A stretch of DNA of 64,000 nucleotides, from the NCBI RefSeq assembly GCF_019890615.1, contig NZ_JAINVZ010000005.1, forward strand, positions 186,001 through 250,000, given 5' to 3'. Shown piece after piece: positions 1 to 8,670 of the stretch. The notes under the pieces are model-generated. The model saw nothing but the letters and a program-made list of their open reading frames with translations, did not search any database and was not told the origin of the DNA. Every line of letters starts with the position of its first letter. Position 1 is the first letter of the stretch. The position numbers were made by a program, and so were the translations under genes. Origin of the DNA: Streptantibioticus parmotrematis (GTDB lineage: Bacteria; Actinomycetota; Actinomycetes; Streptomycetales; Streptomycetaceae).

Positions 1-2
1 GC

Positions 3-692
3 GTGACGGTGGTGGCCCTGAGCGAGTACGGCATCACCCCGGTCGACCGGCCGGTGGACGTCAACCGCGTGCTGCGCCGGGAAGGGCTGCTGCGGGTCCA
101 CACCCAGGACGGCATGGAGTACCTGGACCCGTGGACCTCGCGCGCGTTCGCGGTCGCCGACCACCAGGTCGCGCACGTCTACGTCCGCTCCCCGGACGAC
201 GTGCCCCGCGTGCGGTCGCTGCTGGCCGGACTCCCGGGCGTGGAACGGGTCCTGGACGGCGAGGGCAAGCGCGCGCACGGACTGGACCACGAGCGGTCCG
301 GCGAGCTCGTCGCGGTCGCCGACGCGCGCTCGTGGTTCACGTACTACTACTGGCTCGACGACGACCGGGCGCCGGACTTCGCCAGGACGGTGGAGATCCA
401 CCGCAAGCCCGGCTACGACCCCGCGGAGCTGTTCTTCGACCCGGCCGATCCGCTCGCCCGGGCGCGGGCCGCGGGCGCGCTGCTGCGCAAGCGGCTGGGC
501 CTGCGCTACCGCATGGACGTCGTGCCGCTCGACCCGTCCGTGGTACGCGGCAGCCACGGCCGGCTGACGGAGGATCCGCAGGACGGCCCGGTGCTGCTGT
601 GCTCCGACCCGGGCGCGGCCACCGACCGGATGGCGGCCACACAGGTCAAGGCGCTGCTGCTGCGGCTGGCGGGTGCCGACGGCCTCGGCTGA
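3..692 (+). CDS. Alkaline-phosphatase-superfamily phosphodiesterase, C-terminal part (5' end outside window)
   Basis: The frame is open at the left edge, so only the last 229 or so residues are present. The GTG at base 3 is just the first possible start in view. The protein looks like the C-terminal half of a type I phosphodiesterase/nucleotide pyrophosphatase of the alkaline phosphatase superfamily, which hydrolyses phosphodiester or pyrophosphate bonds using two metal ions. This is shown by AHGLDHERSGELV, then SWFTYYYW, an IHRKPGYDP-ELFFDP block and a late GSHGR, where family members place a metal-binding His. In streptomycetes such genes can close ebo-type operons, but the partners would lie left of the window. 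It converges on the methyltransferase gene through a shared hairpin. Confidence 0.75.
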   Translation: MTVVALSEYGITPVDRPVDVNRVLRREGLLRVHTQDGMEYLDPWTSRAFAVADHQVAHVYVRSPDDVPRVRSLLAGLPGVERVLDGEGKRAHGLDHERSGELVAVADARSWFTYYYWLDDDRAPDFARTVEIHRKPGYDPAELFFDPADPLARARAAGALLRKRLGLRYRMDVVPLDPSVVRGSHGRLTEDPQDGPVLLCSDPGAATDRMAATQVKALLLRLAGADGLG

Positions 693-720
693 GTCCGGTC
701 CGCACCCGCTTGAACGAGAA

Positions 721-759
721 GGGCCTGTGCGGGAACCGGTGAGGTTCCCGCACAGGCCC
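721..759. terminator. Bidirectional terminator hairpin
   Basis: A perfect 17-bp inverted repeat (721-737 against 743-759) with a 5-base loop lies between two convergent genes ending at 692 and 804. It has no U-tract on either side, which is common for actinobacterial terminators, and it could serve both transcripts. Confidence 0.85.
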
Positions 760-803
760 ACGGGCGTTCCCGCAGGGAAGCGTCAACAGCGGCCATCAAG
801 CGG

Positions 804-1799
804 CTACTTGAAGCCGACCACCATCGACTCGGCGCCGCTGAGATGCTGCACGTAGGTGTCGCGGAACCCGTGCTGCTCCAGCCATCCGCGGCAGTCGCCG
901 GACGTGTAGTCGAAGCCGCCGGGCAGCGCCAGGTGCATCATCAGGCTGAGGACCAGGCCGACCGCGTTGTCCTGCCGCTCGTCGTCGATCATCGTCTCGT
1001 AGACGACGACCGCCCCGCCCGGTGCGAGCGCTTCGTGGGCCTTCTTCAGCAGCGTGTGCTTGTCCTCCAGGTCCCAGTTGTGCAGGACGTGGCCGAGCAC
1101 GATCACGTCGGCGGACGGCATCGGGTCCTGGAAGAAGTCACCGGGCTGGAAACGCAGGCGGTCCGCCAGGCCGTGAGCCGCCACGTACTCCTCGAAGCCC
1201 TCGCGCGCCGGCGGCAGGTCCATGCCCACGGCGCTCAGATGCGGATGGCGTTCGAGCACCCGCACCGGCAGGGCGCCCTCCGCGCACCCGATGTCGGCGA
1301 GCGTGCGATAGCGGTCCCACGGGAAGCCGGTCGCGATGGCGTCCGCGGAAGCCAGGCTCATCGCGGTCATGGCCCGGTGGAAGCGGCGCGTGGAGTCGTC
1401 GGTCGCGTACGTCTTCTCGTAGAACTCGCCGGGGCCGCGCCGCCCGGACGGCGACTGCCCGGTGCGCAGCATCTCCACCATCTCGTCGGCGAACCCGCCC
1501 ATGGCGACGCGGAAGTGGTCGCCCAGGTAGGAGTGGCGCTTGTCCTCGTCCAGGAACTCCCCGGTCTCCTCCGTCGTGGCATAGCGGTCGCCGTCCCGGC
1601 GCAGCAGGTCCAGGGCGACCAGCGCGTCGTAGAAGTCGGCCGCGGGACGGCTGTGCACCCCGGTGCGGTCGCACAACTCCTCCGCGGTGAGCGGGCGTTC
1701 GGCCAAAGCGGTGAAGACGCGCAGCTCGACGGCGCTGAGGAACGTCTTCATCTTCCACCAGGACCACATGAAGTCGGTGGTCGTGCGCGGTACGGTCAT
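804..1799 (-). CDS. SAM-dependent O-methyltransferase (plant-type/antibiotic family 2)
   Basis: A 331-residue SAM-dependent O-methyltransferase with a winged-helix dimerisation domain (about residues 15-105) and a Rossmann methyltransferase domain. Motif I reads LADIGCAEGALP, with CAEG where most relatives have GGGxG. It is followed by PGDFFQDP and by VLGHVLHNWDLEDK, typical of this family. The ATG at 1799 is chosen because GAGGGAG lies just upstream and a longer frame adds only low-complexity residues. It is divergent from the asparagine-synthetase-like gene and sits at the edge of the small NRPS locus, so it is a candidate tailoring enzyme acting on a hydroxyl of that product. The substrate cannot be read from sequence. 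Confidence 0.85.
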   Translation of the reverse strand: MTVPRTTTDFMWSWWKMKTFLSAVELRVFTALAERPLTAEELCDRTGVHSRPAADFYDALVALDLLRRDGDRYATTEETGEFLDEDKRHSYLGDHFRVAMGGFADEMVEMLRTGQSPSGRRGPGEFYEKTYATDDSTRRFHRAMTAMSLASADAIATGFPWDRYRTLADIGCAEGALPVRVLERHPHLSAVGMDLPPAREGFEEYVAAHGLADRLRFQPGDFFQDPMPSADVIVLGHVLHNWDLEDKHTLLKKAHEALAPGGAVVVYETMIDDERQDNAVGLVLSLMMHLALPGGFDYTSGDCRGWLEQHGFRDTYVQHLSGAESMVVGFK

Positions 1800-2128
1800 G
1801 GCTCCCTCATCGGTGTGTGCCGGGCCCCCGGGTCCTGCCGGCCGGACGGCCGACGGGTGCTTCGCACGATGCCGAGCCGGACCGCGCCCCACATCACTCG
1901 TTCGTGCGGCTCCCTCACGCCTCATGACCACGGGCGCCTGCCGTCCGAGGCGCAGGACACCTCACGGACCAGGCGTCCCCGCCCGTCGCGCGGCCCTCCC
2001 ATCTGCCACTCCGCGACCGCTCGTCCTCGCACACTCATCCGTGTGATGTGCGGCTGCCGGGCCCGGTGTGAGGCTGCCCGTGCACAGGACGCGAGAAGTC
2101 GACTCGTCGTCGAACCGGAGGTAAGAGG
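1800..2128. other. Divergent intergenic region of the NRPS locus
   Basis: This 329-bp gap holds the start regions of the methyltransferase (minus) and the asparagine-synthetase-like gene (plus). An inverted repeat CACAC-N6-GTGTG at 2030-2045 lies about 85 bp before the plus-strand start and is a possible operator. No confident -35/-10 pair and no believable small ORF or peptide precursor was found. Confidence 0.4.
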
Positions 2129-3946
2129 ATGTCCGGCATCACTGGCTGGGTGGACAGCGTCCGTGATCTGCGCGACGCGGACGCGGTCACCGCCCGGCTC
2201 ACCGCCGACCTGGTGGTCCGCGGTCAGCACGGCACGGGAACCTGGCGGGAACGGCACGCCGTGCTGGCCCAGCGCGCCGACGCCACCTGGCGCGGCACCG
2301 TGGAGCCCGCACGCGCCCGGGGGCAGGACGGCCGCACGATCGCCGTGGCGGTCTGCGACGGCTATCTGCACCACGCCGACACCCTGTGGTCGGCCGTGGC
2401 CGACGGCCCGCCCGCCTCGCCCGACGGGCCGTCCGTCGCCGAGATCGTGCTCCACGCCTACCTGCGGTGGGGCGAACGCGTCGCCGAACACCTCGACGGG
2501 GCCTTCGCGTTCGCGATCCGCGACGAGCGCGACCACACCCTGCTGCTCGGCCGGGACCGGTTCGGCATCAGGCCGCTGAGCTACACGACCACCGAGCACG
2601 GCGCGGTCTTCTCCTCGGACCTCGGCGCCCTCGCCCGCCACCCCGCCGTCACCCCCGAGATCGACGCGGACGGACTGTGCGCCCTGCTGACACAGCTGCG
2701 CGCCCCGGGAACGGCCGCGCTGCGCGGCGTGCGCGAGGTGCCGCCCGCCCACACCGTGCGGCTGGGCGCCCACGGCGAGACCGTACGCCGCTACTGGGCC
2801 CTGGAGGCCCGGCCGCACGAACTCGACCTCGACGGCACGATCCGCCGGGTGCGCGAACTGCTCGAAGAGGTGGTGTCCGACGACCTGGCCGGCACCGACC
2901 CCTCCGTCCTGCTGTCGGGCGGGCTGGACTCCAGCGCGCTGACCGGGCTCGCCGCCACCGTCTCGGGAGCGGCGCCGCGCACCTTCACCGTGGCCTTCGG
3001 CGACACCGCCGCACCCGTGCCGGACCGGCCGTACGCGCTGGACGTCGTGCGGTTCTGGGAGTGCAGGCACCAGGAGGTCACCGTACGGCCCGAGGACCTG
3101 TCGGACCCGGAGACGCTGAGCGCCGTGCTGTCCGCCAAGGACTACCCCTCGCCCTTCGGCGACAAGAACATCACGCCCTACCTCTTCAGCGGCAAGGTGG
3201 CCGCCGAGGTTCCGGTGGCGCTCAGCGGCGAGGCGTCGGACACCGTGTTCGGCAGCCTGGGCGGCAAGATCGACGAGAACCACGAGTTCACCACCTTCCC
3301 CTGGATCGAACGGTCCCGCAGCTGGGGCCTCGAACACGGCATGGGCAGCGGGATGTTCGACCGGGCGCTGCTGCGGACCGTGGACGTCGACGGATACGGC
3401 GACCGGCTGTTCCGGGAGGCGAGCGCCGAGGTGCCGGTGCTGCCCGGCGACTCGCGGCTGGACCGGCTGGGCCGGCAGGCCGACCACCTCACCATCAACC
3501 GGTTCCTCGAACAGGCCGTCCACCACTCGGAGCGGCTGTCGGCGGCGGCGGGGCTCCAGGTGCGCTTCCCGTTCCTCGACCACCGGCTGGTGTCGTTCCT
3601 CTACAACGTGCCGGTGCGCATGAAGTGGTTCGACGGGCGCGGCAAGAGCCTGCTGCGGACCAACGCCAAGGACCTGGTGCCCGAATCCGTCCTCACCCGC
3701 CCCAAGGTGCCCTACCCGATCACCTACGCCGACAGCTACAAGGCGGCGCTCACCACACGCCTGCGCACGCTGCTCGACGACTCGGACGCGCCGGTGCGCC
3801 CGCTGGCCGACCTGACGGCCCTGCGGGAGGTCGCCGCCGACCCGGCCCTGCTCGACCAGGGCGGCTGGTACGGGCGGGCCAACGTGGAGATGGTCCTGCA
3901 ACTCGACGCCTGGCTGCGCCGCCTGGGCGTGCGCATCGCCATCTGA
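2129..3946 (+). CDS. Asparagine-synthetase-like amide ligase lacking the glutaminase Cys
   Basis: A 605-residue AsnB-family protein. The N-terminal Ntn-hydrolase domain starts MSGITGWVDS where true glutamine-dependent AsnB starts MCGI, so the Cys that releases ammonia from glutamine is Ser. The C-terminal ATP-pyrophosphatase domain is intact, with SGGLDSS at 263-269, LSGEASD at 365-371 and a late RPK. Known relatives that lost this Cys, such as beta-lactam synthetases, adenylate a carboxylate and close an amide from a substrate amine instead of ammonia. That role, or another amide-forming role, is inferred here. The ATG at 2129 follows a good GGAGG. The adenylation gene follows after 25 bp, so the two are probably cotranscribed. 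A lasso-peptide cyclase is less likely because no precursor or leader peptidase is nearby. Confidence 0.85.
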   Translation: MSGITGWVDSVRDLRDADAVTARLTADLVVRGQHGTGTWRERHAVLAQRADATWRGTVEPARARGQDGRTIAVAVCDGYLHHADTLWSAVADGPPASPDGPSVAEIVLHAYLRWGERVAEHLDGAFAFAIRDERDHTLLLGRDRFGIRPLSYTTTEHGAVFSSDLGALARHPAVTPEIDADGLCALLTQLRAPGTAALRGVREVPPAHTVRLGAHGETVRRYWALEARPHELDLDGTIRRVRELLEEVVSDDLAGTDPSVLLSGGLDSSALTGLAATVSGAAPRTFTVAFGDTAAPVPDRPYALDVVRFWECRHQEVTVRPEDLSDPETLSAVLSAKDYPSPFGDKNITPYLFSGKVAAEVPVALSGEASDTVFGSLGGKIDENHEFTTFPWIERSRSWGLEHGMGSGMFDRALLRTVDVDGYGDRLFREASAEVPVLPGDSRLDRLGRQADHLTINRFLEQAVHHSERLSAAAGLQVRFPFLDHRLVSFLYNVPVRMKWFDGRGKSLLRTNAKDLVPESVLTRPKVPYPITYADSYKAALTTRLRTLLDDSDAPVRPLADLTALREVAADPALLDQGGWYGRANVEMVLQLDAWLRRLGVRIAI

Positions 3947-3971
3947 CGCTACGAAGGAACGGGAACGAACG

Positions 3972-5570
3972 ATGTTTCACCTCTTCAGCAGGCAGGCCGT
4001 CGCGGCGGCGGACCGGGTCGCCGTGACCGACGGGAACCAGTCCCTCACCTACGCCGCGCTCGCCCGCCGGGTCGGCGTCCTCGTGGCCGCCATCCGCGAG
4101 ACGTGCCCCACCGGGCCCGTGCGGATCGGACTGCACCTGGGCCGCACCGTGGACCTGGTGGCGGCCGTGCTGGCGGTGACGGCCGCGGGACACGCCTACG
4201 TGCCGCTCGACCCCGCCTACCCGCTGCCACGGCTGCGGTTCGTCGCCGAGGACAGCGGAGTGTCGCTGGTGGTCTCCGACCGCGACCTGCCCGAGGGCCT
4301 CACCTCCGCGCCGACCGTGCGGGTGGACCGGCTCGACCTGTCCGCGACCCCGGCGCCGTGGGAGCCCGCGCCGGCCGACGACGAGGCGCCCGCCTACGTC
4401 ATCCACACCTCCGGCTCGACCGGCCGCCCCAAGGGCGTCGAGGTGCGGCGGCGCAGTGTGGCGGCGATGGTCGAGGCGGTCCGCGCACGCCACGACTTCC
4501 GCGGCGACGACGTGTGGACGCTCTTCCACTCGTACTCCTTCGACTTCTCCGTGTGGGAGATGTGGGGCGCGCTGGCGACCGGCGCGACCCTGGTCGTCGT
4601 GCCCTCCGAGGTGGCCGTCTCGCCGCGCGCCACGGTCGAGTTGCTGGTACGCGAGGGCGTCACGGTGATGAGCGTGGTGCCCTCGGTCTTCCGCTACCTG
4701 ACCGCCGCCGTCCGGCGCGCTCCGGGCCCGCCCGCGCTGCGCCGGGTGATCTTCGGCGGGGAGTCCATCGACGTGGACTCCATCCGGGCGTGGCGGAAGG
4801 CGGTGCCCGGCCCGTGCGAGTTCGTCAACACCTACGGCATCACCGAGACCACGGTGTTCGTCACCACCCGGGTGCTCACCGACGCCGAACTGGACGCCGG
4901 GGGACCGGCAGGGGAGTTCGCCACCGACCTCGGAGTGCCGCTGGACGGTTGGGAGTTGAGGGTGCTCGACGAGCGGGGCACCGACGTGGCCCGCGGCGGG
5001 ACCGGCGAGATCTGGGTGGCGGGCGACGGCGTGGCGAAGGGCTACGTCAACATGCCCGACACGACCGCGGAACGGTTCCGCGAACTGCCGCTGCCCGGCG
5101 GCCCGGCCCGGCTGTTCTACCGCAGCGGCGACCTGGCCACGCGCACCGCGTCGGACACCTACTGCTACGCGGGACGCGCCGACGACCAGGTCAAGATCAA
5201 CGGCTTCCGCATCGAACTGGGCGAGGTGGAGGCCCACCTGCGACGGCTACCGGACGTCGCCGACGCCGCCGTCGTCAAGGGCCGCAACCGGATCGGCGAC
5301 CCGGTGCTGACCGCCTACTACACCTCGGAGGCGGAGCTGTCCGCCGACGACCTCGGCCGCCGGGCCCGTACGTCGCTCCCGGCGCACATGGTGCCGACGC
5401 GGTTCGTCCGGCTTCCCCGGCTGCCGCTCAACCCCTCGGGCAAGACCGACCGCCGCGCGCTGGCCGAACGGGACACGGCGGACGCCACGACCGCGCCGGA
5501 CGCCACGGCCGCACCGGGCGCGCCGGGCGCCACGACCGAGCCGGGTCCACACCTGGCGGCCCGGCCGTGA
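3972..5570 (+). CDS. Stand-alone NRPS adenylation enzyme, Thr-like specificity code
   Basis: A 532-residue amino-acid-activating adenylation enzyme with no carrier domain of its own. Core motifs are in order: HTSGSTGRPKG (145-155, A3), FDFSVWEMWG (A4), NTYGITETT (A5), YRSGDL (A7), GRADDQVKINGFRIELGEVE (A8) and NPSGK with the catalytic Lys at 491 (A10). Aligning by eye to the GrsA positions gives the code D-F-W-S-I-G-T-V-F-K. This is nearest to the threonine code DFWNIGMVHK (7 of 10 match), so Thr or a related beta-hydroxy amino acid is a tentative substrate. The C-terminus is an Ala/Thr/Pro-rich tail. It presumably loads the carrier domain of the next gene in trans, since that protein has no adenylation domain. 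Confidence 0.88.
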   Translation: MFHLFSRQAVAAADRVAVTDGNQSLTYAALARRVGVLVAAIRETCPTGPVRIGLHLGRTVDLVAAVLAVTAAGHAYVPLDPAYPLPRLRFVAEDSGVSLVVSDRDLPEGLTSAPTVRVDRLDLSATPAPWEPAPADDEAPAYVIHTSGSTGRPKGVEVRRRSVAAMVEAVRARHDFRGDDVWTLFHSYSFDFSVWEMWGALATGATLVVVPSEVAVSPRATVELLVREGVTVMSVVPSVFRYLTAAVRRAPGPPALRRVIFGGESIDVDSIRAWRKAVPGPCEFVNTYGITETTVFVTTRVLTDAELDAGGPAGEFATDLGVPLDGWELRVLDERGTDVARGGTGEIWVAGDGVAKGYVNMPDTTAERFRELPLPGGPARLFYRSGDLATRTASDTYCYAGRADDQVKINGFRIELGEVEAHLRRLPDVADAAVVKGRNRIGDPVLTAYYTSEAELSADDLGRRARTSLPAHMVPTRFVRLPRLPLNPSGKTDRRALAERDTADATTAPDATAAPGAPGATTEPGPHLAARP

Positions 5571-5629
5571 CCACGCCCCGGCCGCCGCGCCCCCGAACGA
5601 CCGCCGACCACCGCGAAGGAGACCACAGC

Positions 5630-8617
5630 ATGGGCACACCCCAGCACGCCGTACCGCTGTCCGTGGGGCAGGAGGCGATGTGGATCGCCTGGGAGCTGGA
5701 ACCCAACCAGCTCACCCACATCATCCCGCTGCCGTTCCTGCTGCGCGGCGACCTCGACCCCGAGCGCCTGCGGCAGGCGGTCAGGACCGTCGGGGAGGCC
5801 TACCCGCAGCTGCGCGCCCGGGTGGAACGCACCGCCGACGGGCCCGCCCTGACCTGGCGGGACGCCCCCGGCATCCCGGTGACCGAGCGCACCGTCGACA
5901 CCGACGTCACCTCGGCGGTGCGCGAGGCCTGGCAGGTCCCGTTCGACCTGCGCACCGGGCCGCTCGCCCGGGTGTACGTGCTGCGCGGGCCGGACTGGAC
6001 GGTGCTGCTGTTCGCCGTCCACCACCTGGTGTTCGACGGCGCCTCGGTGCTGCTCACGCTCGACGCCTTCCGCCGCGCCTACGAAGGGGCCGCCCTGGCC
6101 CCCGACGCGCGCGCCGACGCGCTGACGGCGTTCGCCCGGCGGACGCGGGAACTGTCCGACACGGCGGCCGGCGACGCCCTGCGCGACTACTGGGCGGACG
6201 CCCTGCGCGGCGGCCCGCCCGCACCGGTCCTGCCCGCCAAGCGGGACGAGGGCGACACGTACACCATGGTCGTCGCCGACGTGCCCTCCGACCTCGCCGC
6301 CGACCTGCGCTCGCGCGCCGCCGAACTGGAATGCTCCTACTTCACGGTGCTGCTGGCCGCCTACTTCGTGCTGCTGCGGCGCCACAGCGCGACCGACGAC
6401 GTCACGCTGTCGATCCCGTCGCACGGCCGCACCGACCCCGCCCTGCGGGACGCGGTCGGCTACTTCGTCAACCCGCTGCCGCTGCGGTACCGGCTGAGCG
6501 ACACCGACCGCTACGCCGACGTGGTGCGCGGCCTGCGCTCGGCCGTACGGGAACGGCTGCGGCACGCCGAGTTGCCGCTCGCGTCCATCATGCGCGCCGC
6601 CGGGCTCACCGGCCCCGAGGCCCGCGTCCACACCCACCAGTCGCTCTTCCAGTACTGGGACGCGGGACGGCACGAGACCGTGGACGTCCAGAACCTCACG
6701 CTGCGCTCGGACACCGCCGAATGCGTGGGCAGCCTGCTCGACATGGAGAGCACGGCCGGCTACACGCTGGCGGTGATGGTCCGTGAGGACAGCGGCGGCA
6801 CCCACGTGCTGTGGAAGGACCCGACCGGCTCCGTGGGCCCGGCCGCCGTCACGGACCTCGCCGACGACTACCTCGCCGTGCTCAAGACGCTGGCCGCCGA
6901 CCCCGACGGCGTCATCGCGCCGGTGCTCCCGCGCGCCGACGCGGAACCGGTCCGCGCGGCCGCCCCCACGACGCGTACGGTCCCCGCCGTGGACGGACCG
7001 GCGTCGCCCGGCGAGGCCGCCGGGTCGCCCGGGGCGGACGAGCTGGCCGCGATGGCGGGGGTGTGGGAGGAGGTCCTGATGATCAGTGGCGTCAAACCCC
7101 GCGACTCCTTCTTCGAACTCGGCGGACACTCCCTGCTCGCCGAGACCCTGACCCTCCTGGCCGGGGAGCGCTTCGGCCGCGACATCCCCGTACGGGACCT
7201 GTTCTCCCACCCCCGTCTCGACGACTTCACCCGCCACGTGCTGTCCACGGCCGCGGCGACCGCGCCGGAACCGCAGGCGCCGACCGCCGCGCCGGTGGAC
7301 GCCTCGGCCCGCGAACTGCCCGCGAGCAGCTTCCAGCGCCGCATCTGGCTGATCGAACGCGACGACGACGCCGCCCGCGGCAACGTCTGCCTCGCCTGGC
7401 GGGCCGACGGAGGGCTGGACGCGGGGGTGCTGGGCGCCGCGCTCGAGCAGCTCGTCGGGGCCCACGAGATCCTGCGCACCCGATTCCTGTGGCACGACGG
7501 CGAGTTGACGCAGGACGTCACGGACACCTGGCGTCCGGCGGTCGAGGAGGTGGACTTCAGCGGGGCCGCCGACGCGGACGCCGCGATCGGGGCATGGCTC
7601 GCGGAGGCCGCCACCCGCCGCTTCGACCTGGAGTCGGGACGGCTGCTGCGCGTCGCGCTCGCCGACCTCGGCTCCGGCGAGCAGGCCCTGCTGCTGTGCG
7701 TGCACCACCTCGTCGTCGACGGCGAGTCCGTGCCGATCCTGCTGGCCGAACTGGAACGGTGCCACGCGGCGGTCCTGGCGGGCCGCGAGGTGACACCGCC
7801 CGCCGTGCAGTACCGCGACTTCGTCGCCGCGCAGTCGGCCGAACGGCGGGACGGGACGTGGGAGCGGGACCTGCGCCACTGGAGCACGGCGCTGGCGGGC
7901 GCGCCCGCCCACCTCGACGTCCCGGCCCGCGCCGACGCCACCGAGGAGGGCAGCACACCGCTGCGCACCGGGGACGACGTGATGGAGCGACTCGCCCCGG
8001 TGCAGGCCGAGCACGGCGTCTCGTGGTTCATCGTGGCGGCGACCGCGCTGGCCGTGGCGCTGCACCGGTGGAGCGGTCAGGACGACCTCACGTTCGAGGT
8101 GCCGCTGGCCAACCGGGGCCACGGCCGCGGCCCGCTCGCGGACGTGCTGGGCCCCTGCCTCAACACGGTCGTCCTGCGCTCCGCGCTCGCACCCGGCGCC
8201 GTGGTGGGGGACGTGCTGCGCCGGATGCGGGACACCGCGCTGGACGGGTTCGAACACGGGCGGGTGCCGTTCGACGAGATGGTCTCCCACCTCGACCCCG
8301 AACGCCGCCCCGGCCGCACTCCGTTCGCGGACGTCATCCTCAACATGAACTCCCGCACCAAGCGCCGCACCCGCCTGCGCGCGGCCGAGCTGACACCGGT
8401 GTCCGCGAGTGAACTCCAGGCGCACGACAAGCAGTTCGGCATGACGCTGACCCTCACCGAGCAGGACGGCACCGTGACCGGCACCCTCGCCCACCGCGGC
8501 GAGCTGATCACCACCGCGGGCGCGGCCGAACTGGCCGACGACATCGCCCGGTTGCTGACCCGCTTCGGCGACAGCCTCGACCACCCGGTCCTGCCCGGGC
8601 GGCCGGCGCACCCGTGA
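5630..8617 (+). CDS. NRPS with condensation-carrier-condensation (C-T-C) architecture
   Basis: A 995-residue NRPS. Condensation domain 1 (about 8-430) has HHLVFDG at 131-137. A carrier domain follows (about 460-540) with FFELGGHSLL and the phosphopantetheine Ser at 501. Condensation domain 2 (about 555-990) has HHLVVDG at 692-698. Both catalytic His motifs are intact. There is no adenylation, thioesterase or reductase domain. The adenylation enzyme encoded just upstream probably charges the single carrier. The first C domain would take an upstream acyl or aminoacyl donor, and the second would pass the product to a free or carrier-bound amine. The ATG at 5630 follows AAGGAG. Because no release domain exists, release by the second C domain or by the AsnB-like ligase is an inference. 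Confidence 0.9.
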   Translation: MGTPQHAVPLSVGQEAMWIAWELEPNQLTHIIPLPFLLRGDLDPERLRQAVRTVGEAYPQLRARVERTADGPALTWRDAPGIPVTERTVDTDVTSAVREAWQVPFDLRTGPLARVYVLRGPDWTVLLFAVHHLVFDGASVLLTLDAFRRAYEGAALAPDARADALTAFARRTRELSDTAAGDALRDYWADALRGGPPAPVLPAKRDEGDTYTMVVADVPSDLAADLRSRAAELECSYFTVLLAAYFVLLRRHSATDDVTLSIPSHGRTDPALRDAVGYFVNPLPLRYRLSDTDRYADVVRGLRSAVRERLRHAELPLASIMRAAGLTGPEARVHTHQSLFQYWDAGRHETVDVQNLTLRSDTAECVGSLLDMESTAGYTLAVMVREDSGGTHVLWKDPTGSVGPAAVTDLADDYLAVLKTLAADPDGVIAPVLPRADAEPVRAAAPTTRTVPAVDGPASPGEAAGSPGADELAAMAGVWEEVLMISGVKPRDSFFELGGHSLLAETLTLLAGERFGRDIPVRDLFSHPRLDDFTRHVLSTAAATAPEPQAPTAAPVDASARELPASSFQRRIWLIERDDDAARGNVCLAWRADGGLDAGVLGAALEQLVGAHEILRTRFLWHDGELTQDVTDTWRPAVEEVDFSGAADADAAIGAWLAEAATRRFDLESGRLLRVALADLGSGEQALLLCVHHLVVDGESVPILLAELERCHAAVLAGREVTPPAVQYRDFVAAQSAERRDGTWERDLRHWSTALAGAPAHLDVPARADATEEGSTPLRTGDDVMERLAPVQAEHGVSWFIVAATALAVALHRWSGQDDLTFEVPLANRGHGRGPLADVLGPCLNTVVLRSALAPGAVVGDVLRRMRDTALDGFEHGRVPFDEMVSHLDPERRPGRTPFADVILNMNSRTKRRTRLRAAELTPVSASELQAHDKQFGMTLTLTEQDGTVTGTLAHRGELITTAGAAELADDIARLLTRFGDSLDHPVLPGRPAHP

Positions 8618-8623
8618 CGAAGC

Positions 8624-8664
8624 GGGCGGGGGCGGCGCGGGGAAGCCCCTCGCCGCCCCCGCCC
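8624..8664. terminator. Terminator hairpin between convergent genes
   Basis: A 14-bp GC-only inverted repeat (8624-8637 against 8651-8664) lies between the NRPS stop at 8617 and the phosphoesterase stop at 8671. The loop contains a smaller GGGG/CCCC hairpin. It is placed to end both transcripts. Confidence 0.8.
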
Positions 8665-8670
8665 CCCTTC

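Noticed and set aside
1800-3946. Lasso-peptide biosynthesis, suggested by the asparagine-synthetase-like gene
   Set aside because: No precursor peptide, PqqD-like protein or transglutaminase-type leader peptidase was found nearby, while NRPS genes are adjacent.
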